A stretch of 64,000 nucleotides of DNA, taken from assembly GCF_036785885.1 (NCBI RefSeq), contig NC_092323.1:20158501-20222500 (forward strand), in the 5' to 3' direction. The DNA is from Coffea arabica. Its lineage: Eukaryota; Streptophyta; Magnoliopsida; Gentianales; Rubiaceae. The notes below the pieces were generated by a model, which did not search any database, was not told the origin of the DNA, and was given only the letters and a program-made list of their open reading frames with translations. A program made the position numbers and the translations under genes. Shown here piece after piece: positions 49,775 to 59,790 of the stretch; position 1 is the first letter of the stretch, and every line of letters begins with the position of its first letter.

Positions 49775-50770
49775 TCATTTACTTGACCAGCATATTCTTG
49801 TTACCATGAATCTTACTGTGTACTTTATCGCACTATAAAGTGACTGAATGAATCGGCTTGTAACAACTCCAAGAAACTGTTGAACTTGTGTTTTTGACAA
49901 ATCTTTTTCAAGAAAATTTGCAATTGATTGTCCAACATGCTGCTCAGGAGTACATTTTCCTTCAGAAATTTTCATTCCAAGAAATTGAATTTCTTGTTTT
50001 CCCAAAATCATTTTCTTTTCAGAAATCATGATACCATATTGCTTAACAATATTATGAAAATCATTAAGCAATTGGATGTGTTCTTCTCAAGTGTTCCTGA
50101 AAAGAAGAATGTCATCAATATACCCCAGTGCAGTGTGAAGAATAGGCTGGAAAATTTTTATCATGGCCTTTTAAAAAAGTGAAGGTGCCGTCTTTAGGCT
50201 AAAGGGCATCACTTTCCACTGGAAGTGATAATTTGGAATGCAAAAATCAGTTTTATGCCTATCTTCTGGATGTATTTCCAACTGTCAAAATCCAGATTTA
50301 AGATCAAACTTTGAAAACTATTTTGCTTTTGAAATTTGGGCAAATAATGTAAATCTGTTGGGAATTGAAAATTTGTCATCCAGAAGAAAGATGTTTAAAG
50401 GCAAATAATTAATTACCAGTCTCATCTTACCTCTTACCTGTTCAGATCTTTTGTTGACATAGAAACCTTGGCATGCCCATTGGGAATCAGATCTTTCAAT
50501 AAGACCAAATTTCAAAAGTTCAACACATTCTTGCTCAGCTATTTTAGAATCTTCAAGATTCATTCCTGAATGACTAGCTTTTGTGGGATTTACATCCTCA
50601 TTCTTTTTAAAAGGAAATCGGATATAAAAATCAGAATTTTCCCACAATGGATGGTCACATTTTTGTAAGAACTCTTGATGATTTGAGGCACAAGATTCTT
50701 TAATGATTTGATCTTGAAATTCTTTGAGTTGTTTTTCAAGAGAGAGTACCTCATCCTGGATCACGTACAA
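49775..50770 (-). pseudogene. EPRV-C reverse transcriptase region
   Basis: From 50,770: FGLIERSDSQWACQGFYVNK and MRLVINYLPLN are RT motifs. The catalytic box YIDD is encoded at 50,112-50,123, in another frame from the first part. EIQFLGMKISEGK and QVQQFLGVV follow near the end. Several frame changes and stops separate these pieces, and RNase H is absent. Confidence 0.82.
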
Positions 50771-50953
50771 CTTTGGGATTTCTATGAAATTTTTAAAAAA
50801 CTTTTTGGACTTAATTCCATAAGATGTAACAAGATATTGATTTGTTCTGTAAAGATCAAAACCAAGAATGAGATCCTTTCTAGTAAAATTTGCGCCTAAA
50901 AACTTTGCTTTGACTTGACAATCTGGAAGAAACTTAATGGTGATAGGATCTTT

Positions 50954-51135
50954 GGTTATAAACTTTGTTTGAAAAAGCTCACCATTAGCTACTCTAAAAT
51001 AATGAATTTCATGAATCCAACATTCATCAGTTAGAATGTCTTTTGGTTATAAACTTTGTTTGAAAAAGCTCACCATTAGCTACTCTAAAATAATGAATTT
51101 CATGAATCCAACATTCATCAGGTAGAATGTCTTAT
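50954..51135 (-). repeat. 91-bp tandem duplication in the EPRV-C protease region
   Basis: Two adjacent copies of a unit containing ACTTTGTTTGAAAAAGCTC. 91 is not a multiple of three, so it shifts the reading frame. The copies are nearly identical, so the event is recent compared with the other decay. Confidence 0.9.
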
Positions 51136-51346
51136 TTCATGATTGACAAGGATGCATGTGAATGAAAGAAAGCAATTACAAGAATTGATTTGCAGTACTT
51201 ATCCAAAAGAATATGAGCAAGGGTCTGAGGATAAGTTTTCCCTAGTACTTCTTTACTATTGGGGGAAATAGTAAAGATTTCATCTGGAACTTGCAAAGCC
51301 AAAAGAGTATGATCAGTTTCATTTTCTTACTCAGAAAATTCAGATT

Positions 51347-52460
51347 CTAAATCAGAAACTGAAATTTAAATTCATCCTTAATTTCTGAAATTAATTTTAC
51401 TTCCTTTTGATTCTGAGGACATTGTTTTGCAAAATATCCTGGCTTTCCACGGATGTAACATCTGTTGCCTTTTCTTTCTCTGAACTTCTTCTCCTTCCTA
51501 ATAAAATATTTCCATCTTTTGCGGAAGGTTTTTCTAGGACAACTTTTATTGAAGCTTTTGAATTTTTTGAATTTTTTCCTTCTTTTGTGTGGAGCACAAG
51601 CTTGACATTTTCCTTTTGTAATCAATTCTGACTTTTTACAAGATTGATCTAAGCAAACATCTCCTTTTAGATATTCTCTGATAACTTTTCTTTTGTTGCA
51701 AAGATCATCCAAAGATAAGATAACTGCCTGCTTAATTTGTCCTGTGGACAAATTTAAGATGGATCCATATTTATTATGGATGTGCATTTCAGCTCCCTTA
51801 GCAAGAGATTTTGGAAGTGAGCTTACAAAAGTTTGTTTAAGATTAATATCTGCACCAAGAGCAAAAAATAGTTTAGTCATCTTCTTGAAATGTTTATTAA
51901 TATCTCTACGATCATAAGAGAAACATTTCATTTAAAAGAATTCTTTTCTCTTTATCTCCTTGCTCTCCTTTACATCTCCTATGAACATCAAGTGCAGTAT
52001 ATTGATGTTTTCAGAAAAGTCTTGACGGGTCAAGAAATACATCTTGTCTTGATCACCAAGGCTTGCCCACCAATCTTTAAGAATTCCTGAAAAAATGAGC
52101 AGTAAAGTCAGACAAAATTTCAAAATGAGATTCTTCAATAATATTTTGGATAGTCATCCAGGCATGAAAATCCTGAAATCTTGCTTCCCATTTTTCAGAT
52201 GGGATATCATCAATAGTAAAAGTTTGAACTCCTTTTGATTTTGGAAAAGTGGTCCTTTGAGTTCTGGAAGCATTTGATGTTTCTCCTTCACCATCTTCCT
52301 CATCATCAAGATGTACAACTTCAGCTTCAGTAGCCATATTTATGATCGAAATTTCTTCTTCTTCAGATGATGTCACTTTCTCAGATGATTCTAAGATTTG
52401 ATTTTCATTTGATTCAGATTCTGAATCTGTTGTATTAGAATTTTCTGAGTTATGTGTCAT
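51347..52460 (-). pseudogene. EPRV-C coat-protein region with zinc knuckle
   Basis: The N-terminal piece (52,460-52,077) is acidic (SSEEEEIS) and contains DDIPSEKWEARFQDFHAW, a conserved petuvirus/florendovirus-type motif. The C-terminal piece (51,931-51,347) has a Lys-rich basic block and a knuckle CYIRGKPGYFAKQC in which the second Cys is replaced by Arg. A frameshift lies between 51,932 and 52,138. Confidence 0.75.
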
Positions 52461-52883
52461 CTAGTCATAAGTAGAAATGTATGGTACTGACTCATCATGC
52501 AATTCTTGGAGCATAGATGATAAAGGATTGTCATAGACTTTTAGTCTTTCCTGCTTCCTTTTCCTGTTCAAGAGAAAATATAGGGTTAGTATGTATTTTA
52601 GTATACATCAATGAACTTTCTGGTTCTTGAACAGCTTCCTTTTCCTTTCTTTTTCAACCTTCTTCCTTTCTCTTTCTTCATCCTTTTGTTTTTGCTTCTT
52701 CTTACGATATTCTTGTAATACTTTAACAATATCAAAATGAGGAGGAGTCTGCTCTTGTTGACTAGGAAGGAAGTCAGAAGGATTTGGTGTAGCTACACCA
52801 CCAAAGTAAAAAGGAGTAGGCCAATTTTTTATGGAAGTAGTACCAAATCCTGGACTTACCTTGGGTGCGGTTGGTTCAAATGG

Positions 52884-53162
52884 TCAAACATCAAATTTTG
52901 GGACCTCACTTGTAGTTTTGAGAGTTTCAATTTGATTTTTAATAAAGCGAGTTTTCTTTTCCTGATTCAAAACAAAGTTAGCTAAAGATGAAAAATGTGA
53001 AGGCAATTCATATTTCAAGTTTTCTAGCATTTTTTCAAGAACTTCAATCATATGAGATACCTGAGAGTTTTGAGTTTTAACAGCAGTATCAATATGATCA
53101 ATTTTCCCTTTTACCTCAGTCACATTCTTATGGATGGAAGTAAGACCAGTATTCTGAACCAA
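52884..53162 (-). pseudogene. EPRV-C coiled-coil segment
   Basis: A 92-codon frame rich in heptad-like Val/Ile/Leu spacing (IDHIDTAVKTQNSQVSHMIE). It lies between the Cys-rich and coat regions, as in related polyproteins. There is no catalytic motif. Confidence 0.55.
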
Positions 53163-53404
53163 GGAGTTTTCAGTTTGCCAATTCAGAATTTCTTCAGTAG
53201 GATTGGATCTAACAGTTTCTCATGTTGGGAGAACTATAGGATGAGCATTCTAAACTATTGGCACATGTCTAGAACCATTTTTGATAAAAGGTTCTAGTTT
53301 GGGGAAATCTTCTTCATTAAACATGAAAACTTGTTGAAGTGATTCCTCAGGTTTTTGGTACAGGCATCTTGATGGCTGTACGGATTAAATGGGTTTTTGA
53401 ACTG

Positions 53405-53870
53405 GTTTTCATACTTTCTTGACTTCGTTTTCCAAGATAGCCAAACACTTCTGATAGTATGGATGGAGTTTCTGCTTGGGAGTCTGTGGTTCCTTAAGAA
53501 TCCAAGATGACGGAATTTGATATCCATCAAAACCACTTCTTTTTGACATGAAGTTGTCAGTATCAAGGTCCTGTGGTTCAAGATCTGGTTTACAGGGTCT
53601 TTCCTCACATGACTTTGTCTTTTTCTTCCCTTTTGAAGGTAATGGATAATCATCATCAAAATGATATTCCCACCAACAGTCATCACATTTAGTACATATA
53701 TCAAAATAAATATGTCCAGAAATAGGATCTTGAAAATGACATACTGGTTCACTTTCCTTAGTGAAATGAGCAATAATATTTTGGGCAAAACCTTTTTCTC
53801 AGTTTTCATCATATCTTTCAAGAGCTATTTCTTCTTCAGTTAGTGTCTCCATGGAAACCTGTGCAAACAT
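53405..53870 (-). pseudogene. EPRV-C Cys-rich segment (left arm copy)
   Basis: One minus-strand frame reads HIYFDICTKCDDCWWEYHF and then a Lys-rich stretch, a segment known from related polyproteins. A stop lies near 53,800. The longer 175-codon frame over the same bases is out of register and is a shadow. Confidence 0.55.
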
Positions 53871-54102
53871 CATAGTAGGATAAGATTTTTTTGAATTTGG
53901 TTTTAAATGGGAATGATCAAAAGTAATTGAAATTCTCCCTTCTTGTGTTTGAGAGATTTTTGAGTTTCAAGACTCAATAGATTCATTTGCTTGAGAATGC
54001 AGGAACTCATAATCAGTAATCTAATTGTCTGGTAACAATTGAATTAATTCTAATTTTGAAATTTGTCTTGGCATATGGGTGCAAGAAACTGAATTCTTCT
54101 CA

Positions 54103-54830
54103 TTAATACGGATAAAAAGAGCATCTTCTCCACCAAAAATTGTGAGATCCAAAATATGATTTTGGACACGATAAATCATCTGATAGTGAAGGGTTGCAGC
54201 AATAGCATGTCACCTGGTCTGCTCCTATGATTTGTACCTGAATTTTAAGAGCATCAAGCAAATAGGGATCTGACAGAGACATGTTAAAATTGGGGAAAAT
54301 AGTCACAAAAACAGTTCCAGTATTTAGAGTAGTTTTTACGGTTACTATACAAGTATGCTGGTATTTTGTGAATCTGTTGTCAAGCAAGGCTATGCGAGCC
54401 ACCATTGGCAGTCCCTTTCTGCCATGAAAGGATAAAGAGAATCTAATTACACCAAAATGAATATGAGTAAATCGCTGTTGCTTCCATTGAGAAGAAAATT
54501 TTGGAGGAATATAGAGTGTAATGAACTGTTTCTTCTTAGTAGCAAAGATAGGATGTTGATCCACTTTTGAAACTTGAATATATTCTTTTACGCCCTTGGT
54601 ATGGTGCTTGATCAAAGATTTGATAGCCCTGATAGGTAAGAATTGTTGTTTGTCAAATGCAGTATATGGATTAATAACAGGAAAAGAGATAGGATTAATC
54701 ACCTCTAGTTCAACAGACACTTCATACAAATAATCTAATTTATTACTATTAGTTCTATTTAATACAAGTTCACTGGAAGTAGAAGCACTTATTTTAGAAG
54801 TAGAAGAACTTATATTTTTAATTTATTAAA
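54103..54830 (-). pseudogene. EPRV-C movement protein (left arm copy)
   Basis: The 30K-type movement protein of caulimovirids moves virus between cells through plasmodesmata. Visible family motifs are GRKGLPMVARIALLDNRF and TVFVTIFPNFNMSLSDP. The start codon position reads ATA instead of ATG, and a small deletion near 54,210 puts the last third out of frame. The matching right-arm copy has different lesions. Confidence 0.85.
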
Positions 54831-55150
54831 ATCTTCCTCACTATTATCTTATAAATACGATACCATATAAGATTTATACATACACGTCTTCTAACTATCT
54901 GGTATGATTTAGGATACCAATAATCTAGTAAATTAAAAATTTCTAATTCAAATAGTCTAATATAATCTATACATTCTTACTTATTATAATATTCAAACAT
55001 AAAATATTGAGAACCTCTACAAATATCATTAAAGACATAATTATACCAATCTCCTGAATATGGATCAAAGTGGTGTCATGAATCCATTAAAAAGTATAGA
55101 AAGAAATTTTAAGAATAAAAATTTGGACGAGAAATTTTTCCTTTAGATTT

Positions 55151-55163
55151 GACTCTGATACCA
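55151..55163 (-). promoter_or_regulatory. tRNA-Met primer-binding site, left arm
   Basis: The minus strand reads TGGTATCAGAGTC, one base off the plant initiator-tRNA-Met complement TGGTATCAGAGCC used to prime caulimovirid reverse transcription. It lies about 260 nt downstream of the TATA box. Confidence 0.8.
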
Positions 55164-55408
55164 AATTCAGAATAACCAACTCTAAATTTTGAAGGTATTC
55201 CCGAACACAACAGCTTCTCTTTTTTGGGTTTTCAAAAGTTCAAAGGAATTTTATCACAAGATCAGAATGATTATCTTCATAAGAATCTCGGCCTTCCTAA
55301 AGAGAAAATAAGAAGTTGAAACTGCCATAACTTTGAGAAATTGTTAGAAATTTTATTGGATTTTTCTCAATCTTTTCTTCGATGATCTTCTCAAATGGTA
55401 AAAGTCAT

Positions 55409-55417
55409 CTATTTATA
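55409..55417 (-). promoter_or_regulatory. TATA box of EPRV-C, left arm
   Basis: The minus strand reads TATAAATAG, followed by GATGACTTTT. Upstream are repeated GACAAA/CCTTTC motifs that may be enhancer units. It points left, toward the left movement-protein copy. Confidence 0.7.
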
Positions 55418-55795
55418 CAAACTAAAGTGACCTTTCAGATGCTTGATCTTTCAGAAATCATATAGTAAAATGACTCTCGGTCAAAGGTAATAGACAACCT
55501 TTCAAGGACTCAAAAGACAAACAGCCTTTCAGAAAAATAAAAGACAAATGACCCTTTAGAAAGGTAAAAGTTACAGACAACCTTTATTGCTAGAACCTAT
55601 TATTGTCTAAATATTCCAAATCCACTGGTAGTCTTCATCAGGGGTATTCGAGGGAGTGGTATCAGGATCAGTGATGTACAACTCAATATGATACTCATGT
55701 GCTTCTCGATTTTTCCTTTTATTCAACTGTTTTCTTCTTCTGATCTTGTTTTATGAACATAAAAAGATGAAGAGGGTCCAGCTTCTGATTGGCTT

Positions 55796-55949
55796 GTCTC
55801 ATATGTCTCATACTATCTTAGATCTTGATTATGAGGAAGTTCAGAGATATATATTTTAGAAAAACAGATGCATTCCACCTGAGATTTGGCCAAAAGACAT
55901 TATGGTTCATGGAACTATGAAACTAGTCATCTTCATTGGACTAAAGTTA
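55796..55949. other. Palindrome spacer
   Basis: This unique sequence of about 155 bp, by eye not repeated elsewhere in the window, lies between the two arms. It may be viral sequence upstream of the promoter; I could not assign it. Confidence 0.6.
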
Positions 55950-56338
55950 AAAAGGCAATCAGAAGTTGGACCCTCTTCATCTTCTTATGTTCATAAAACA
56001 AGATCAAAAGAAAAAAGACAATTGAATAAAAGGAAAAATTGAGAAGCACATGAGTTGAGCTGTACAACATCACTGATCCTGACACCACTCCCTCGGATAC
56101 CCCTGATGAAAACTACCAGTGGATTTGGGACGTTTAGACAATAATAGGTCCTAATAATAAAGGTTGTCTGTAACTTTATCTGTAACCTTTACTTTTCTAA
56201 AAGGTCATTTGTCTTTTATTTTTCTGAAAGGTTGTTTGTCTTTTGAATTCTTGAAAGGTTGTCTATTACCTTTCACCAAAAGTCATTTTACTATTTGATT
56301 TCTGAAAGGTCAAGTGTCCAAAAGGTTACTTTAGTTTG

Positions 56339-56347
56339 TATAAATAG
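56339..56347 (+). promoter_or_regulatory. TATA box of EPRV-C, right arm
   Basis: TATAAATAG followed by ATGACTCTTACC. It mirrors 55,409-55,417 and points right. Confidence 0.7.
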
Positions 56348-56590
56348 ATGACTCTTACCATTTGGAAGGATCATCGAAGAAAAGATTGAGAAACCCAATA
56401 AAATTTCTAACAATTTCCCAAAGTTATGGTGGCTTAAACTTTTTATTTTCCCTTTAACAAGGCCGAGATCCTTATGAAGGTAATCACTATGATCTTGTGA
56501 TAAAAGTCTCTTGAACTTTTGAAAGTTCAAGAGAGAGAGGCTATTGTGTTTGAGAATACCTTTAAAATTTAGAGTTGGCTACTCTGAGTT

Positions 56591-56605
56591 TGGTATCAGA
56601 GCCAT
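56591..56605 (+). promoter_or_regulatory. tRNA-Met primer-binding site, right arm
   Basis: TGGTATCAGAGCCAT matches the 3' end complement of plant initiator tRNA-Met exactly over the first 13 or 14 bases. It lies about 245 nt downstream of the TATA box, as expected for a pararetrovirus leader. Confidence 0.88.
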
Positions 56606-56867
56606 ACCTAAAAGGAAAATTTCTCATCCAAATTTTCAATATTAAAATTTCTTTCTATACTTTTTATAGGTTCATGACACCACTTTGATCCACATTCAGG
56701 AAATTAATATAATTATGTTTTTAATGATGTTTGTAGAGGTTCTCCATGTTTTATGTTTGAATATTATAATAAGCGAGAATATATAGATTACATAAGAGTA
56801 CTTAAGTTAGAAAGTTTTAATTTACTAGATTATTTGCATTCTAAATCATACCAGATAGTTAGAAGAC

Positions 56868-56870
<3 letters not shown>

Positions 56871-56923
<53 letters not shown>
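56871..56923 (+). repeat. (TA)n microsatellite in right arm leader
   Basis: A run of about 52 bases of TA lies where the left arm has only a short ACGTGTATGTAT-like text (near 54,880). It arose after the arms were formed. Confidence 0.92.
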
Positions 56924-56926
<3 letters not shown>

Positions 56927-56980
56927 ATGGTATCGTATTTATAAGATAAATGGTGAGAAAGATTTTAATAAATTAAAAAT

Positions 56981-57829
56981 ATGAGTTCTTTTATTTCTAA
57001 AATGAGTGATTCTACTTCCAGTAAACTTATATTAAATAGAACTAATAGTAATAAATTCGATTATTTGTATGAAGTGTCTGTTGAACCAGAGATGGTTAAT
57101 CCTACCTCTTTGCATGTTATTAATCCATATACTACATTTGGCAAACAACAATTCTCACCTATCAGGGCTATCAAATCCCTGATCAAGCATTATCCCAAGG
57201 GCATAAAAGAATATATTCAGGCTTCAAAAGTGGATCAACATCTTATCCTTGTTACTAAGAAGGAATAGTTCATTACTCTCTAAATTCCTCCAGAATTTCC
57301 TTCTCAATGGAAGCAATAAGGATTTACTCATATTCATTTTGGTGCAATTAGATTCTTTTTATCCTTTCATAGTAGAAAGGAGCTACCAATGGTGGCTCGC
57401 ATAGCCTTGTTTGACACCAGATTCACAAAATACCAGCATGCTTGTATAGCAACCGTAGAAACTACTCTAAATGTTGGAACTGTTTTTGTGACTCTTTTCT
57501 CCAATTTTAACATGTCTCTGTCAGATCCCCATTTGCTTGATGCTCTTAAAGTCCAGGTACAAATCATAGGAGCAGACCAGATGACAGATGCTATTGCTGC
57601 AACCCTCCACTATCAGATGGTTTATCGTATCCAAAATCATATTCTGGATCTCACAATTCCTGGTGGAGAAGATGCTCTTTTTATCCGTATTAATGAGAAG
57701 AATTCAGCCACTTATACCCATATGCCAAGACAAATTTCAAAATTAGAATTAATTCAATTGTTACCAGACAATTGGATTACTGATTATGAGTCCCTGCATT
57801 CTCAAGCAAATGAACCTATTGAGTTTTGA
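56981..57829 (+). pseudogene. EPRV-C movement protein region (right arm copy)
   Basis: ATG at 56,981 opens the polyprotein N-terminus, but a TAG at 57,266-57,268 stops it where the left copy has a Gln codon. A second part (57,389-57,829) carries the movement-protein motifs (ARIALFDTRF, FNMSLSDPHLLDALKVQVQ, then TIPGGEDALFIRI) through to a stop at its end. The C-terminal part is better preserved than in the left arm. Confidence 0.85.
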
Positions 57830-57924
57830 AACTCAAAAATCTCTCAGACACAAGAAGGGAGAATTTCAATTACTTTTGATCATTCCCATTTAAAACCAAA
57901 TTCAAAAAAATCTTATCCTACTAT

Positions 57925-58300
57925 GATGTTTGCACAGGTTTCCATGGAGACACTAACTGAAGAAGAAATAGCTCTTGAAAGATATGATGAAAACTGAGAA
58001 AAAGGTTTTGCCCAAAATATTATTGCTCATTTCACTAAGGAAAGTGAACCAGTATGTCATTTTCAAGATCCTATTTCTGGACATATTTATTTTGATATAT
58101 GTACTAAATGTGATGACTGTTGGTGGGAATATCATTTTGATGATGATTATCCATTACCTTCAAAAGGGAAGAAAAAGACAAAGTCATGTGAGGAAAGACC
58201 CTGTAAACCAGATCTTGAACCACAGGACCCTGATACTGACAACTTCATGTCAGAAAGAAATGGCTTTGATGGATATCAAATTCCGTCCTTTTAGATTTTT
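57925..58300 (+). pseudogene. EPRV-C Cys-rich segment (right arm copy)
   Basis: CTKCDDCWWEYHFDDDYPL is followed by a Lys-rich stretch. A TGA lies near 57,995. It is the mirror of 53,405-53,870. Confidence 0.55.
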
Positions 58301-58380
58301 AAGAAACCACAAACTCCCAAGCAGAAACTCCATCCATACTATCAGAAGTGTTTGGCGATCTTGAAAAAGGAAATCAAGAA

Positions 58381-58569
58381 AGAAAAAAATGTATAGAAAC
58401 CATTTACAAAATGTGTATTTTATCACCTTCATGCTAGTGGCTAGGCTAGCGATATGTCTTAATCGACTGAGCAACCAATGAGCTATGTTGAATGTCATAT
58501 TGTCTACATTGGTTCATAACCTACCAACTGGGCAGGAGTTTGTACATTTATTGGGTCAAAAGTGATAGG
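58381..58569. other. Junction between EPRV-C and the next repeat
   Basis: Non-viral sequence in which I recognise nothing. Confidence 0.4.
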
Positions 58570-58956
58570 CATTTTTGAAATGGATTAATGTACTAAACCT
58601 CCTTGAGACTTTTGCCTTCAATTGCACTTTAACTTCCCTAAACTCATTAAATAGGTACTTTACTTTCCTGCTTGATGTTTTAGAATAAAAGTGCCCTTAC
58701 TATATTATTTTAATTTTCTCCTTATTTATTCATCCTTTATTTTTCTTTTTTGATATTTTATTTTTCTTTTTATTTTTTCACTTCTCGAATGTCACTATTT
58801 TTTTTTTTACTTTCCTATTAGTATTACTGATTGTATGCTTATTATAACATTTTAGTATTCTTTTATTTACAATTTCGTTCTCATTTTAGTTTACATATGT
58901 ATTCACTAATAGGAAATTCATGATTTTGTACTATATAACTATCATAGTCAAAAGCA

Positions 58957-58964
58957 TGGATAAC
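58957..58964. repeat. Target-site duplication TGGATAAC, left copy
   Basis: Exact 8-bp repeat of 59,644-59,651. Confidence 0.85.
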
Positions 58965-59643
58965 TAGAGATAGCAATTTCTGACACGACCTGAAAACACG
59001 ACACGAATCCAACACGAAATTAATGGGTTTTGGTTGAAATTTCGCAAGTTCGGGTTGAACTCGATGAACCCGAAAAGAAAACGGGTCGAATTCGGATCAA
59101 CCCGTGGGTGATCCGATATGACCTGATAACCCGTTTACAAATTAAAAATTATTTAATAAACATAAAAATTATTTTATCTAACAAGACTAAGGTATTCTTT
59201 TTTTCCAAAGACATTAATCACTTAATCTTAAATAAATTTATTTAACTTGTGTGAAATTGAAATTATTATATTTAGACAAATAATGTATTATATTATTTTT
59301 TACTTTTATACTGTTTTAATTTATTTTATATTTGGTTTGGGATAAAACATTTTTATGGTGTTTCAATTTATTTTAAATTTGATTTGAAATTATTTATTTA
59401 AAATTTTATTACTTAATTATGTAATTAGTCTTGTGTGAAATTGGTTTTATTAGAAATTACACTGATAAATTAATAAATTAAAATTAAATTTCAGATAGAC
59501 CTGCCAACCCAAAATTTTCGAGTTCGGGTCAGATATCCTGACCCATTTTGGATTGACGGATCAGATTCGGGTCAACGGATTTCTATTATACCGGGGTCTC
59601 AACCCGACCCGCCAACCCAATTTGGACCCAATTGTCACCCCTA
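58965..59643. mobile_element. hAT-type non-autonomous element (679 bp)
   Basis: Ends are TAGAGATAGCAATT at the left and, inverted, TAGGGGTGACAATT at the right, matching at 10 of 14 positions. They are flanked by an exact 8-bp duplication (TGGATAAC), the hallmark of hAT transposition. Subterminal regions are rich in GGGT/ACCC motifs in opposite orientations at the two ends, with an AT-rich middle. There is no transposase frame. It resembles a common plant MITE rich in CGACCCGA-like motifs; the family name is not known to me. Confidence 0.85.
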
Positions 59644-59651
59644 TGGATAAC
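59644..59651. repeat. Target-site duplication TGGATAAC, right copy
   Basis: Exact partner of 58,957-58,964. Confidence 0.85.
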
Positions 59652-59790
59652 CAGAAATTTAACAATTTAAACAGATATTAGCAAACTAGAATTTTTGATT
59701 AGTTAATATTTAAAAGTATATACCAAATTAACAAAGTAACTAACATTCTTCTTTCTATTTTTATTTTGAATAGTTGATTAAATATTATGT

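Larger units (their letters stand above)
49775..55795 (-). mobile_element. EPRV-C, left copy: petuvirus-like pararetrovirus, decayed, includes left palindrome arm
   Basis: On the minus strand, from 55,795 downward, come a promoter with TATA box, a leader with tRNA-Met primer site, a movement protein, a Cys-rich segment, a coiled coil, a coat region with zinc knuckle, a degenerate protease region and RT. The sequence stops within or just after RT; RNase H is missing. Domain order in one polyprotein resembles petuvirus or florendovirus; the exact genus cannot be set by eye. Stops and frameshifts occur in every part. The portion 53,405-55,795 is repeated in inverted orientation at 55,950-58,380. 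Confidence 0.85.
53405..58380. repeat. Large head-to-head inverted repeat of EPRV-C
   Basis: The arms are 53,405-55,795 and 55,950-58,380, with a spacer of about 155 bp. Matching inverted pairs were checked at many points: the inner edge (AATCAGAAG plus GGACCCTC), both TATA boxes, both primer sites, both movement proteins and the Cys-rich segments. A 60-codon antisense frame at 53,661-53,843 is identical to one at 57,953-58,135. Arms differ by scattered substitutions and indels and by a (TA)n run found only on the right. Confidence 0.92.
55950..58380 (+). mobile_element. EPRV-C, right copy (right palindrome arm)
   Basis: The plus strand carries promoter, leader, movement protein and Cys-rich segment, then ends abruptly near 58,380, shortly after GTTTGGCGATCTTG, where the left copy continues into coiled coil, coat and RT. 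It is thus a partial second viral copy. Confidence 0.88.
58570..59790 (+). repeat. Dispersed repeat, second copy, interrupted by a MITE
   Basis: The two outer parts (58,570-58,964 and 59,644-59,790) match 22,020-22,560 in order. Identity by eye is moderate, so the copies are old. Confidence 0.7.

Noticed and set aside
53294-53821. 175-codon minus-strand frame in EPRV-C
   Set aside because: It is out of register with the Cys-rich segment, whose motifs (CTKCDDCWW) lie in another frame. Shadow.
58431-58500. GCTAGTGGCTAGGC and following text looked tRNA-like
   Set aside because: No cloverleaf with acceptor stem and T-loop can be drawn, so no tRNA call is supported.
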